Shown here in pieces: positions 36,266 to 45,659 of a stretch of DNA of 64,000 bases. The notes beneath the pieces were generated by a model. That model did not search any database and was not told the origin of the DNA. It saw nothing but the letters and a program-made list of their open reading frames with translations. Source of the stretch: an uncultured Alphaproteobacteria bacterium. GTDB lineage: Bacteria; Pseudomonadota; Alphaproteobacteria; GCA-2731375. Every line of letters begins with the position of its first letter. Positions within the stretch are counted from its first letter, which is position 1. The stretch is taken from contig CATOSZ010000003.1 of the NCBI GenBank assembly GCA_951812805.1, positions 946,557-1,010,556 on the forward strand. Reading direction: 5' to 3'. The translations under genes and the position numbers were made by a program.

Positions 36266-37236
36266 ACGCCGCGCACCCGCCCCTTGAGCTTGGCGAGCGC
36301 GATCAAGGCGTCGACCGTTGGCGCTTGAAGGCCGGCGATGCGCGCCATCGCCACCACGGAATCCGCCAGGGCGTCGATCTCGACGGGCCGTTCGCGTTGC
36401 AGGTCCTGCAACATCGACATCGTATGGTCGCTCGCGCCCACGGTCAGGGCGATCCGCTTTTCCATCGGTACCGGAATGCGCGCGCCGAGGGCCGTGGCGA
36501 TCGCCTCCATCTCGACCATCATGCGACGGACGGTCTGCAGCGCATCCGGCGCGTCGGCGAAGCGACCGTTGATCGCCTCGCTCAGGAAGGCGGCCAGGTT
36601 CCAGCACAGGCTGTTGATCATCTTGATCCAGATCTGGCCGCGAATGTCATCCTCGATCGGCGCATGTAAGCCCCCCGCGGCCATCGCCTCGACCAGGGCC
36701 AGCAGCCGCTGCGACCGCTCGCCGCTCGGCTCGCCGATCGGATAGGCGGCCCGCATGCCGTCCTGATGAACGACGCCGGGTGCCACGACTTCCGCCGCCG
36801 TCCAGAACGCGCAGCCGAGGACCCGCTCGGGCCCGATCACCGACCACTGCCGTCCCCCCGGGTCCAGCTCCGGCAGGCGGCGCCCGGCATGAGGCCCGGA
36901 CACGCCGTGGAAATACCACCAGGGAATCCCGGTGGTGGGCGGCACGACCACGGTGTCGGCGGCGAACAATGGCCGCATCGCGTCGAGCGCGCCGTCGACC
37001 TGGTGTGACTTGAGGGTGATGAAGACGTAGTCCTGCGGCCCGAACGCCCGCGCATCGTCGCCGGCACGGACGGACACAGTGAATTCATCGTCGCGGGAGA
37101 CGACGCGAAGGCCGTTTTGCCGGATCGCCTCCAAATGCGGGCCCCGCGCGACGAGGCTGACATCGGCCCCGCCGCGCGCCAGGTGCGCACCGATATGACC
37201 GCCGATCGCGCCGGCGCCGAAAATGCAGACTTTCAT
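36244..37236 (-). CDS. 2-dehydropantoate 2-reductase family protein (PanE/ApbA)
   Basis: A 330-residue NADPH-dependent ketoacid reductase. The N-terminal Rossmann motif IFGAGAIGGHIGAHLARGG, the Lys region VFITLKSHQVDGAL and the C-terminal IWIKMINSLCWNLAAFL are family features. In this catabolic setting it may act on another 2-oxo acid rather than in pantothenate synthesis. Confidence 0.85.
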   Translation of the reverse strand: MKVCIFGAGAIGGHIGAHLARGGADVSLVARGPHLEAIRQNGLRVVSRDDEFTVSVRAGDDARAFGPQDYVFITLKSHQVDGALDAMRPLFAADTVVVPPTTGIPWWYFHGVSGPHAGRRLPELDPGGRQWSVIGPERVLGCAFWTAAEVVAPGVVHQDGMRAAYPIGEPSGERSQRLLALVEAMAAGGLHAPIEDDIRGQIWIKMINSLCWNLAAFLSEAINGRFADAPDALQTVRRMMVEMEAIATALGARIPVPMEKRIALTVGASDHTMSMLQDLQRERPVEIDALADSVVAMARIAGLQAPTVDALIALAKLKGRVRGVYPSARP

Positions 37237-37442
37237 CGTTGCATTTCCGGAAAGGCATGGGTCGGTGGCCTCGCGCCGTCGTCCATCCTGTGTGGCTCCT
37301 TGGAAATCAAAAGGCGTTCCCGCGATGCTAGCATGCGAGGCGGAAGCCTGTTTTCGGGCCGGCCCTGGCGACCGCGCGAGGCTCCGCCTAAAGTGCGCTT
37401 CGAAGATCCACTCTCCGCCCCAAGCCCGATGGGAACCGTGAC

Positions 37443-38582
37443 ATGAAAATTGGAACCGACATCAGTGTCCTGGCCGAACCCGGCCGCTCCGACGCCGCCG
37501 TGCTGGCGGACCACCTGGCGCTTGCCGATCTCGCCGAACCGCTCGGCTTCGATTCCCTGTTCGGGCTGGAGCATCATTTCACCGGCTACTCCATGTCGCC
37601 CCACCCGCTCCAGCTGCTGAGCTATTACGCCGGCAAGACCAAGCGCATCACGCTCGGCACCTGCGTCATCGTGCTGCCGTGGCACGATCCCATCCGCGTG
37701 GCGGAGGAAATCGCCTATCTCGACCTGCTGTGCGGGGGCCGTTGCATGTTCGGCTTCGGCCGCGGCGCCGCGAGCGCCGAATACGCCGGCTTCCGCGTGC
37801 CGATGGAAGAGGCGCGCCCCCGCTTTGCCGAAGCCGCCCGCCTGGTGACGAAGGCCCTGACGGACGAGGTCTTCTCGTGGGACGGCGAGTTCTACCAGAT
37901 TCCCGAGATGTCGATCCGGCCACGCCCGATGTCGCATCCCGAGCGACGCTTCTATGCCTCGTCCGTCAGCCCGGAATCGGCGGAGATCATGGCGAAACTC
38001 GGCTTCGGCATGATGGTCATCATGCAGAACGAATGGAACAAGGCCGCGCGGGACATCGAATCCTTCCGCGAGATCGCCCGCAGCGTCGGCCACACGCCGC
38101 GCCCGCCCGTCGTTCTGACCAACGTCTCCTGCGCCGGGTCGCGCGCGGAGGCGGAGGAGCGGGCGATGCGCTACCTCGGCGCCAAATGGGATTCGATCGA
38201 CGCGCACTACAATTTCTCGGACGGTCACCTCGCCAACGTGAAAGGTTACGAATCCTACGGCAAGATGGCGAAGACCTATTCCAAGCTGAAGGATCCCGAG
38301 GCGCGGCGCAAGATGACGGAATTCTACGTCGGCATCCAGATCGTCGGCACGCCGGACGACTGCATCCAGCAGCTCGCCGAACTCCGGCAGCTGACCGGCA
38401 CCGACCATGTCGTCTGCGATTTTTCCTACGGCGGCATGCCGCGCGAGGACGGCGAGCTCAACATGCGCCTGTTCGCGGACGAAGCCATGCCGACCCTGCA
38501 GCGCGACGCGGCCTTCAAAGGAACGGTCGAGGTCCCGGCCGCGGCGAGCGCACCGCAAGAGGACGTCTTCGCGCCGGCCTGA
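37443..38582 (+). CDS. LLM-class flavin-dependent oxidoreductase
   Basis: A 379-residue luciferase-like monooxygenase with GFDSLFGLEHHFTGYSMSP near the N-terminus, HPLQLLSYYAGKTKRITLGT and FGFGRGAASAEYAGF. These two-component enzymes use reduced flavin. 206 bp separates it from the divergent PanE-like gene, a likely promoter region; I saw no clear element in it. Confidence 0.9.
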   Translation: MKIGTDISVLAEPGRSDAAVLADHLALADLAEPLGFDSLFGLEHHFTGYSMSPHPLQLLSYYAGKTKRITLGTCVIVLPWHDPIRVAEEIAYLDLLCGGRCMFGFGRGAASAEYAGFRVPMEEARPRFAEAARLVTKALTDEVFSWDGEFYQIPEMSIRPRPMSHPERRFYASSVSPESAEIMAKLGFGMMVIMQNEWNKAARDIESFREIARSVGHTPRPPVVLTNVSCAGSRAEAEERAMRYLGAKWDSIDAHYNFSDGHLANVKGYESYGKMAKTYSKLKDPEARRKMTEFYVGIQIVGTPDDCIQQLAELRQLTGTDHVVCDFSYGGMPREDGELNMRLFADEAMPTLQRDAAFKGTVEVPAAASAPQEDVFAPA

Positions 38583-38607
38583 TCCGGCCGCGCACCGCGG
38601 CGGGACA

Positions 38608-39387
38608 TCAACCGCCGTGGGTGGCGACCCATTCGGTGACGGCGGTATTGAAGCGTTCGGCCGCCTCGATGTTGACGGCATGACCAGCGCCCTCGGCGCC
38701 GAGGTAGGTCAGGTGCGGCATGCGCGCTACCGCCCGCGCCCGGCCGGCGGCGAAGCGCCGCTCACGCTCGCCACAGACCAGCAGCGTCGGCACCGTGTTC
38801 TCGTGAATGCGGTCGTAGAGGGAGACATGCGGCGATGAATGGTGGAACGTCATCGCCAGCCCCTTCGGGTTCAACAGGGCCGCGTCCGCGACGAGAGCGT
38901 CGCGGGCTTCCGCCGGCAGGTAGCGACCCCGGGCGGGAAAGATCGGCATCTCGGCGATGAACGCGTGCCCGCGTTCCAGGACCCCCTGGGCGCGGGCCTT
39001 CGCATTCTCCCGGTAGGTCTTCACCGTCTCGGCGTCGGCCAGGGCGGAGTTCGAGTTGGTGAAGACCTGCGCCATCACACGCTCGGGATGGGCAAGCGCG
39101 TAGCGCAAGGTCAGGCAGGCGCCGAAGGACTGGCCGCAGACGAACCAGCGCTCGGCACCGAGCGACTCCCGGATCTCCTCGAACGCCCGCACATAGGCAT
39201 CGGGATGGTAGGACGCCGGCTCTTCCGGCGAGGCCGAGCGGCCGTGCGCCAGCAGTTCCACCAGGACCGGCCGGCAGACCCGGGCCAGCGCCGCGACGTT
39301 CAACAGCCACTGCGCCTTGCTCGACAGCATGCCGTGCAGCAACAGCAGATAGGGGCCCTGCTCGCCATGGACTTCGTAGTGCAGCAT
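38608..39387 (-). CDS. Alpha/beta hydrolase
   Basis: A 259-residue hydrolase with the oxyanion region LLLLHGMLSSKAQWL, the nucleophile elbow FVCGQSFGACLTLRYAL, the acid residue after LLVCGERERRF and His in EGAGHAVNIEAAERF. Substrate unknown. The first in-frame start is a TTG at 39396; I prefer the ATG at 39387. Convergent with the LLM gene and 33 bp from the next gene, with which it is probably co-transcribed. Confidence 0.88.
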   Translation of the reverse strand: MLHYEVHGEQGPYLLLLHGMLSSKAQWLLNVAALARVCRPVLVELLAHGRSASPEEPASYHPDAYVRAFEEIRESLGAERWFVCGQSFGACLTLRYALAHPERVMAQVFTNSNSALADAETVKTYRENAKARAQGVLERGHAFIAEMPIFPARGRYLPAEARDALVADAALLNPKGLAMTFHHSSPHVSLYDRIHENTVPTLLVCGERERRFAAGRARAVARMPHLTYLGAEGAGHAVNIEAAERFNTAVTEWVATHGG

Positions 39388-39419
39388 CTCAGGCAAGCCG
39401 GTTCGCCCAACGCCCGGGT

Positions 39420-41105
39420 TCAGGCAGCGCCTTTGAGCACGGTGCCCGGCAGCGCGCCGTCGGCCGCCGCCACGTCTTCACCGCCGCGGCGGATCAAAGT
39501 TCCGTTTACCACCACGGCCTCGACGCCCGTCGCGTCCGATACCAGGCGGTCGGCGCCGGCCGGCAGGTCGTGGACGCGGCGCAACGGCCCGTCGCTAACC
39601 GTATCGGGATCGAAGACGACGACGTCGGCCGCCACCCCCTCGGCCAGCCGGCCGCGGCCCTCGATGCCGAAGACGTCGGCCGGGCGCGAGGTCAGCATGC
39701 GGACCGCTTCCTCCAGCTCGAGGACGCCCTTCTCGCGCACCCAGCGGCGCAGCATGAAGGTCGGCAGGCAGGCGTCGCACAGCTGGCTCGCGTGCGCGCC
39801 CGCATCCGAAAGGCCGATCACGGTGTTCTTGTTTTCCAGCAGCCCCTGCACCAGATCCTCGTCGTGGTTCGCGACCGGCATGCGGAAGCGGGTTTCCAGC
39901 TCGCTCTCCAACGACAGCTGCAGGGCGAGTGCCGCGGGCTCCAGCCCGCGCTCGGCGGCGACCTCGAACAATAGGCGTTCGGCGAGCGCCGGATCGCGCC
40001 CATGTTCCGCGATCACGGTCTTCGAGAAGGCGTCGCGGAAGCTCGGCCGCACCCCCTCACGCATCTTCACGGCGAAGCCCTGCTGGAATTCCGGGTCCGC
40101 ATAGATCTGCTTTTTGCCCTCGAAGTCGGCGGCCGCGACGCCCTTGAAGGTCGACATCGGCTCGAAGACGAACGGCTCCTTGAACTGGTATTCGAAGTTG
40201 AGCGGGCGCGGCGTCACCTGCGGGACCACGTCATAGCCCTCGGCGACCAAGCGGTCGGTCTCGGCCAGCTGGTCCTCGTGGTTGCCGCCGGCGAGTGCCA
40301 GGCCGGCCAGCAGCGCCGTCCAGGTGACGGTGCGCCCGGTGCGCCGGTTGATCTCGGCGAACTGCTCGAAGGTCAGCTGGCGGCCCGCCGTCGCCTGCAC
40401 GACGCCGCGTCCCTCCTCGCCCAGCACGTCGGCCAAACGGTAGATCTCCTCGATCTCGGCGGCCCGGCTCGGCACCGGCTTGCCCTGGTAGCCGACATGG
40501 GTGCCCGCCTTCGAGGTGGCGAAGCCGATGGCACCGGCGCGCAGGCCCTGGCGCAAAATCTCGCGCATCTCGTCGATCTCGGCGTCCGTGGCCGGGCGCT
40601 CCACCGCGTCCTCGCCCATGACATAGGTCCGCAGCGGCGTGTGGCCGAGCAGGACGCCGACGTTGATGGCACTGCCGACATTTTTAATCGCCGCCAGATA
40701 CTCGGGGAAAGTCTCGAAGGGCCACTCTTCGCCAAGGCCCGCCTTCAGGGCCGCGATGCTCATGCCTTCGACCTTCTCCAGGGTCTGCATGATGAGCTCG
40801 CGGTGCGCCGCCCGGGTCGGCGCCACGCCGAAGCCGCAATTGCCCATGACCACCGAGGTCACCCCATGCCAGGGCGAAATCGACAGCATGCGGTCCCACA
40901 GGATCTGCGCATCGTAGTGCGTGTGAATGTCGACGAAACCCGGCGCCACGACCTGGTCGCGGGCCTCGATCTCCTGCGATGCGCGACCCGGCGCCTCGCC
41001 GAGTGCGACGACGCGGCCGTTCTTGATTCCAACGTCGCCCTCGCGCCGGGGGGCGCCGGTGCCGTCGATGATCGTGCCGCCGGTGATCTTCAGGTCGTAG
41101 TCCAT
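39420..41105 (-). CDS. N-acyl-D-amino-acid deacylase family amidohydrolase
   Basis: A 561-residue amidohydrolase. The N-terminus KITGGTIIDGTGAPRREGDV, the metal site VDIHTHYDAQILWD, MGNCGFGVAP, and the C-terminal Asp in GLSDAGAHASQLCD followed by RGRLAEGVAADVVVFDPDTV are as in D-aminoacylases and dihydroorotase-like proteins. Likely removes an acyl group from a D-amino acid or related amide. Upstream of the alpha/beta hydrolase on the same strand. Confidence 0.88.
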   Translation of the reverse strand: MDYDLKITGGTIIDGTGAPRREGDVGIKNGRVVALGEAPGRASQEIEARDQVVAPGFVDIHTHYDAQILWDRMLSISPWHGVTSVVMGNCGFGVAPTRAAHRELIMQTLEKVEGMSIAALKAGLGEEWPFETFPEYLAAIKNVGSAINVGVLLGHTPLRTYVMGEDAVERPATDAEIDEMREILRQGLRAGAIGFATSKAGTHVGYQGKPVPSRAAEIEEIYRLADVLGEEGRGVVQATAGRQLTFEQFAEINRRTGRTVTWTALLAGLALAGGNHEDQLAETDRLVAEGYDVVPQVTPRPLNFEYQFKEPFVFEPMSTFKGVAAADFEGKKQIYADPEFQQGFAVKMREGVRPSFRDAFSKTVIAEHGRDPALAERLLFEVAAERGLEPAALALQLSLESELETRFRMPVANHDEDLVQGLLENKNTVIGLSDAGAHASQLCDACLPTFMLRRWVREKGVLELEEAVRMLTSRPADVFGIEGRGRLAEGVAADVVVFDPDTVSDGPLRRVHDLPAGADRLVSDATGVEAVVVNGTLIRRGGEDVAAADGALPGTVLKGAA

Positions 41106-41181
41106 CGCTCGCGTCCTCGCGGGTCTGTTTTGGTTGAGGGTCCAGGCGCCCGAAAACGACGCCCGGAAAACGGCGGCGGGC

Positions 41182-42282
41182 TCAGGCCGCGAGGTTGTAG
41201 AGCTTCTTCACGTTGCCGCGCAGGATCGCGTCGCGATTCACCGCCGTAAGATCGGCGGTGTGTTCGGCCAGCATCTCCTGGCTCCAGGGCCAGGTCGAAT
41301 CGCTGTGCGGAAAATCGTTGGCCCACATCAACCGCTCCGGATTCAGCATGCCGGTCGACTTGAAGGCGGTCCAATCGTCCTGGAAGGTCATGTAGACGTT
41401 CTCGCGGAAATACTCGCTCGGCAGCTTGGCCATCTCCGGGCACTTCAGCCAATAGCGGTGGCGCTTGTAGGCATGGTCCATGCGGTACATGTAGTGCGGC
41501 ACCCAGCCGGCGTCCGCCTCGACGCAGACCAGTTTCAGATCGGGGTGACGTTCGAAGACGCCGCCGAAGATGAAGGTGCCGATGATGTCCTGGCAGCCGC
41601 GGATGATGGCGAGGAAGCTGTTGATCTTCGGGCCGCGATAGAGCCGGAGATCGTCGTTCCGCGAGGTGAGAATGTGGAAGGAGAGCGGCAGGTCCAGATC
41701 GATCGCCGCCTCCCACAACGGGTCGTACATCGGGTCGTCATAGTCCGCCTGCACCGGATTGCCGGGCATCATCACGCCCTTGAAGCCCATCTCCTTGATG
41801 CGGCGGAGATCCTCGATCCCCTCCTCCACCGAGCGCATGGCGGTCTGGCCGCAGCCGATCAGCCGGTCCGGCGCGCTCTCGCAATAGGCCTGGAGCCAGC
41901 GGTTGTAGGCATCGAAACAGGCCTTCTTATAGTCGGCATCCTCGTGATTGCAGAGCAGCATGCCGACGGTCGGATAGATCACCTCGGCGGCGATGCCGTC
42001 GCGGTCCTGGTCGGCTAGGCGCTGCACCGGGTCCCAGCCGCCGCGATGCAGCTCCTCGAACTTGGCGCCCTTGGCCTTCAGCTCGCTCGGATCCTTGCCG
42101 GCGGCGGCGACCAGGCCCATGGGAATCGGCGTCGACAGATCGTGGATGACATAAATGTCGCCCAGCTTCTCGTCGTTGTGGATGCGGGGGGCGGTGTCGC
42201 GATACTTGGGATCGATGTGGTCGATGTAGCAATTCGGCGGCTCGGTGATGTGCGAATCGGCCGAAATCGGTTTCATGTCCAT
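41182..42282 (-). CDS. Amidohydrolase-2 family protein
   Basis: A 366-residue TIM-barrel hydrolase/decarboxylase: the start ISADSHITEPPNCY replaces the usual HxH with DSH, as in the 2-amino-3-carboxymuconate semialdehyde decarboxylase branch; also MGFKGVMMPGNP, LSFHILTSR, KLVCVEADAGWVPHYMYRMD and MWANDFPHSDSTWP with the distal Asp. ATG 42282 has GGGAG upstream; the longer frame to 42582 lies in non-coding DNA. First gene of the hydrolase group read leftward. Confidence 0.88.
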   Translation of the reverse strand: MDMKPISADSHITEPPNCYIDHIDPKYRDTAPRIHNDEKLGDIYVIHDLSTPIPMGLVAAAGKDPSELKAKGAKFEELHRGGWDPVQRLADQDRDGIAAEVIYPTVGMLLCNHEDADYKKACFDAYNRWLQAYCESAPDRLIGCGQTAMRSVEEGIEDLRRIKEMGFKGVMMPGNPVQADYDDPMYDPLWEAAIDLDLPLSFHILTSRNDDLRLYRGPKINSFLAIIRGCQDIIGTFIFGGVFERHPDLKLVCVEADAGWVPHYMYRMDHAYKRHRYWLKCPEMAKLPSEYFRENVYMTFQDDWTAFKSTGMLNPERLMWANDFPHSDSTWPWSQEMLAEHTADLTAVNRDAILRGNVKKLYNLAA

Positions 42283-43480
42283 GGCGATCTGCTCCCTGTT
42301 CGTCGCGCGCCGAATCGTGCCCGGCGCCTCGTTGCCGGACATCTTAGCATGCGGGTCGTAGGCTGTGGATATTTTCGAACGAGCATTCGGAACATGCCCA
42401 ATGTCCCGCTCCGGCCCCCAACCTGTTGGGGTTGCACGGCCGCCAGCCACAAAATTTTGTTGCAATCGGCCGGAAAACTTGCTAAGCACCCGCCAACGGT
42501 AAGGGCGCCGGGTCACGTGGTGGTTGGGACCACGTGAATGCTTTCCCGAAGAAAAGCGCCCGACGCCCTCGGAGCTGGTCACGCTCCCGACACGCGCTTC
42601 GTCACGGTACCGGACGGGTTAGGCGGATCTCGATGTAAATCGCGGTCCGCTTTGCCGTTTCGCGTCCCCCGGCCCGGTCTTTCGACCGTGTCGGGCGCGC
42701 CCGGCCTCCGGGTGCCTCGGCGCCTCGGGTCCCGAGGATGCGCGGGCCGGGCCGAAACCCGTCGTCGCGCCGCCTCGCGCCCCGCGCCTCGCCGCCCGGG
42801 CCGCCGTATTCTGCCGGATCGCGGCGCCAACGAGGCCTCGAGAGGTCCTCGACCACGGCGTCTCGCACTCCGACCGACCGCTCGCGAGGTTGCGCGTCCG
42901 AAAACACGGTCCCCTCCGCGCGCGGCCCCGTCTCGAAGGTCCGGGCTCGTCGCGCTTCGGCGACCGAGGCCGCCGTCGCGCCGAGCCGGCACCCCTGCCC
43001 CCGAAGGGGAACGGGGCCGGCAGACCCGCGCCGCGTCGACGACAAGCTCCGAAAAGCCGTGCCGCCGCGCGGGGCGCGGAATCGCGCCGCCTCCGAATCG
43101 AAGGGCACCGACCCCGCCACGCGATCCGAGGACCGCGCCGCGAAATCCGCCTCCCCTCGCCCGGCGATGCCATTGCGCCCGCCGCCCGTCACGCCGTCCC
43201 ACGATTGGTTCGAAGACCACCGCAGACCCCCGTGAAGGGGAATGCGTCGTGAGACCCGCAACGCCCGGCCGGCGACACCGCCAGCGGAGAACACGTCGCT
43301 CCGCTGTCGGAAAGTCCAGCGCCGAAGCCCCGGTCTTCCCGTTCGAAATCCGCCTGTCCGAAACACCGCCGCGGCCCCGGAGCCACCCCCGAAAGGGTTG
43401 CCCGCCACCGCCTTGGCCGTCCCGGTCACACCGATTTCGACGCCAACGCGTGCAAGTAAATCCTGACAGAAATCGAAGAC
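42283..43480. other. Gene-free, very GC-rich stretch
   Basis: No convincing gene. Several frames on both strands stay open for 100-370 codons, but their products are Arg-, Pro- and Ala-rich without any recognisable domain, which is what stop-poor GC-rich DNA yields. From 42540 on, the plus strand is clearly C-rich over G. Short hairpins of the CCCCGAAGGGG type recur. A DnaA-box-like TGTGGATAT lies at 42364-42372. It borders the DnaA-box cluster. Confidence 0.6.
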
Positions 43481-43620
43481 ACGGCAAGCAAAAACTTTTG
43501 CTTCGGCAAACAAACTTGTGTATAAGCCGGCAAGCTCGCGAATATTAATCCACAAGTTTTCCACAGAATTATCCACACTACTGGTAAATACTTGCAACAG
43601 CAGAAAAATCCGGGTTCGGA
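43481..43620. other. oriC: Candidate replication origin: AT-rich patch with clustered DnaA boxes
   Basis: An AT-rich patch in otherwise GC-rich DNA holds four DnaA-box-like 9-mers in 61 bp: TGTGTATAA at 43517-43525 (perfect box TTATACACA on the minus strand), TAATCCACA at 43546-43554 (one mismatch), TTTTCCACA at 43557-43565 (relaxed match) and TTATCCACA at 43569-43577 (perfect). The last three are direct repeats 11 and 12 bp apart, i.e. on the same helix face. Flanking genes are not the usual oriC neighbours, so a DnaA-titration or regulatory site is also possible. Confidence 0.6.
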
Positions 43621-43725
43621 CAGGTGGCCTTTCCAGGGCCACATTTTGTTGAGATACTTCGGCGAAACTCAGAGCCATCCGTGCCGCCCGGCGCGGGGCC
43701 GACAATTGCTCTCGAGGGGCCGACG

Positions 43726-44358
43726 ATGCGAATCTGTTCGACGCGACGTGCGCTGCTATTTGGCCTGCCCGCCCTGGCGCTCCTGCCGGGTCCGGCGTTG
43801 GCCGCGGCGAGCCGGGCGGAGGTCGACGGTGCGGCCGAGTTCATGCGCTGGCTGGCGGGCCAGGCGATCGCCGTGTTGCAGGCGAACAGCGGCAGCTTGG
43901 AACAGCGCGAAACGGCCTTCCGTCGGCTACTGGCCCAGGGCTTCGACGTCGGCTTCATCGGGCGATTCGCGCTCGGCCGGCACTGGCGCGGGGCCAGCGC
44001 CCAGCAACAGCGCGACTATCTGCAAGTGTTTTCCGAGTATCTTCTGGCGACCTATTCCCGCCGCCTCGGCGGCTACGCGGGTGAGCGCTTCGATATCTCC
44101 GGTGCCAAGGCCAAGGGCAAGCGCGATATCCTCGTCGCCACCCGGATCCAGCGCCCGGGCGGCCAGGCGATCCATGCCGACTGGCGCGTTCGGGTGATCG
44201 ACGGTCACTACAAGATCATCGACGTCGCGGTCGAAGGCGTGTCGATGGCGGTCACCCAGCGCGCCGAGTTCGCAGCCGTGGTCAAGAGCCACGGGGTCGA
44301 CGGCCTGCTGCAGGCCTTGCGCGCGCGCACGCAGACCTTCTCGGCCCGCGCTTCCTGA
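43726..44358 (+). CDS. MlaC/Ttg2D-like phospholipid-binding periplasmic protein
   Basis: A 210-residue exported protein with a signal peptide carrying RR (STRRALLFGLPALALLPGPALA) and the Tol_Tol_Ttg2/MlaC pattern: RLLAQGFDVGFIGRFALGRHW, QRDYLQVFSEYLLATYSRRL and DWRVRVIDGHYKIIDVAVEGVSM. Such proteins carry phospholipids between outer and inner membrane for the Mla ABC system, but no other mla gene is next to it here. Confidence 0.87.
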   Translation: MRICSTRRALLFGLPALALLPGPALAAASRAEVDGAAEFMRWLAGQAIAVLQANSGSLEQRETAFRRLLAQGFDVGFIGRFALGRHWRGASAQQQRDYLQVFSEYLLATYSRRLGGYAGERFDISGAKAKGKRDILVATRIQRPGGQAIHADWRVRVIDGHYKIIDVAVEGVSMAVTQRAEFAAVVKSHGVDGLLQALRARTQTFSARAS

Positions 44359-44383
44359 TTAAACGAGACGGCGGGCGCATCCC

Positions 44384-44764
44384 ATGATCGAACGCATCAC
44401 GCTGCCCGACCAGATGCAGCCGGTATCGCACTACTGCCACGTCACCCGGGCGGGCGCCCTGATCTGGGTTTCCGGCATCGTCGGCATGCGTCTCGACGGC
44501 ACGATCCCCGAGGATACGGTGGCGCAGTTCGATATCGCGCTTGCGACCATGGACGCCTGCCTGAAGGCCGCCGGCGCGGGGTCGGAGCATGTCGTCAAGG
44601 TCCAGGTCTTCCTGACCAATATCAGCGAACGCGCGGCGATCAATCCCGCCCGCCAGCGCTATTTCGGCGACCATCTCCCCGCCTCCACCCTGGTCGAAGT
44701 CTCCGCCCTGGTCGATCCGCGCATGAAGGTCGAGATCGAGGCGCAGGCGGTGCTCGACGCCTGA
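44384..44764 (+). CDS. RidA/YjgF family protein
   Basis: A 126-residue RidA-type protein (VSHYCHVTRAGALIWVSGIV, QFDIALATMDACLKAAGAG, VVKVQVFLTNISERAAIN). The C-terminal motif region LVEVSALVDPRMKVEIEAQA is present with the conserved Arg in DPRMKVE. The family removes reactive enamines/imines. Twenty-five bp after the MlaC-like gene. Confidence 0.9.
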   Translation: MIERITLPDQMQPVSHYCHVTRAGALIWVSGIVGMRLDGTIPEDTVAQFDIALATMDACLKAAGAGSEHVVKVQVFLTNISERAAINPARQRYFGDHLPASTLVEVSALVDPRMKVEIEAQAVLDA

Positions 44765-44861
44765 GATCACCCGAGGGGCCGATTTCACCGCGCGCCCGTT
44801 TGCACTAATCTGCCCCCCAAGCCGTCCCGGTGGACGGCGTCCGAATTAGGGAGGATCGCTC

Positions 44862-45185
44862 ATGCTGCTCGACGTACGCACCTATACCTGCCGGCCCGGC
44901 ACCATCAAGGCCCACCTGGAACTCTACGAACGCCTCGGCAAGCCGCCGCAGAGCAAGCATCTCGGCCAGCCGCTCGCCTATCTCACGACCGAGACCGGCG
45001 ATCCCAACCAATACATCCACATCTGGGTCTACGAGAACGCCGGCGACCGAGAGGCCAAGCGGTCCGCCATGCAGGCCGACCCCGACTGGATCGCCTACAC
45101 GCAGGAAAGCGCGAAGCTCGGCGCATTGGAGAAGCAGGAAAACAAGCTGATGCGGCCGGTCGACTTCTACCCCGCGCCCCGCTGA
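44862..45185 (+). CDS. NIPSNAP family protein
   Basis: A 107-residue dimeric alpha-beta barrel protein: MLLDVRTYTCRPGTIKAHLE, EPLAYLTTETG-like strand (QPLAYLTTETGDPNQYIHIW) and KRSAMQADPDWIAY. NIPSNAP proteins are small, often near catabolic genes, and of unknown activity. Confidence 0.85.
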   Translation: MLLDVRTYTCRPGTIKAHLELYERLGKPPQSKHLGQPLAYLTTETGDPNQYIHIWVYENAGDREAKRSAMQADPDWIAYTQESAKLGALEKQENKLMRPVDFYPAPR

Positions 45186-45202
45186 ACGCTACGGCGCGCG
45201 AG

Positions 45203-45655
45203 ATGGCCATCATGGAGCAACGGCTCTCCATGATCGGCCTCGCCGTGGCCGATCTCGAGCGGGCCCGGGGCTTCTACCGGGACGTTCTCGGCTGGCGTGC
45301 GGCCGAGGGGCCGCCCGGCATCGTGTTTTTCGACCTGGGCGGCCTGGTCCTCTCGCTCTATCCCGGCGAGGACCTGGCGCGTGATACGGGTCGCGCGACC
45401 ATGGCCCCGGCGCCCGGCGGCCAGCGCGGTGTCAGCCTCGCCCACAACGTGGCCGATGCGGCGGCGGTCGACGCCATCTTCGAGCGGCTTCGCGCCGCGG
45501 GCGCCGATATCGTGGTGGCACCAGCGCGCGCCGCATGGGGTGGGTACTCCGGCACTTTCGCCGATCCCGACGGCCATCTCTGGGAGGTCGCTCACAACCC
45601 CTTTTGGCATCTCACGGCGGACGGCCGGGTCTCGATGACGCCCGATACCGCGTAG
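45203..45655 (+). CDS. VOC/glyoxalase family protein
   Basis: A 150-residue vicinal-oxygen-chelate protein: LSMIGLAVADLERARGFYRD, LGGLVLSLYPGEDLA, VSLAHNVADAAAVDAIFERL and the terminal FADPDGHLWEVAHNPFW with the metal Glu. Lies 17 bp after the NIPSNAP gene. Substrate unknown. Confidence 0.88.
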   Translation: MAIMEQRLSMIGLAVADLERARGFYRDVLGWRAAEGPPGIVFFDLGGLVLSLYPGEDLARDTGRATMAPAPGGQRGVSLAHNVADAAAVDAIFERLRAAGADIVVAPARAAWGGYSGTFADPDGHLWEVAHNPFWHLTADGRVSMTPDTA

Positions 45656-45659
45656 CGTC

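Noticed and set aside
42579-43705. Minus-strand frames of 302 and 367 residues in the gene-free stretch
   Set aside because: Two or three frames overlap with similar openness, the products are Arg-rich without motifs, and they run through the DnaA-box cluster; no sign of coding selection.
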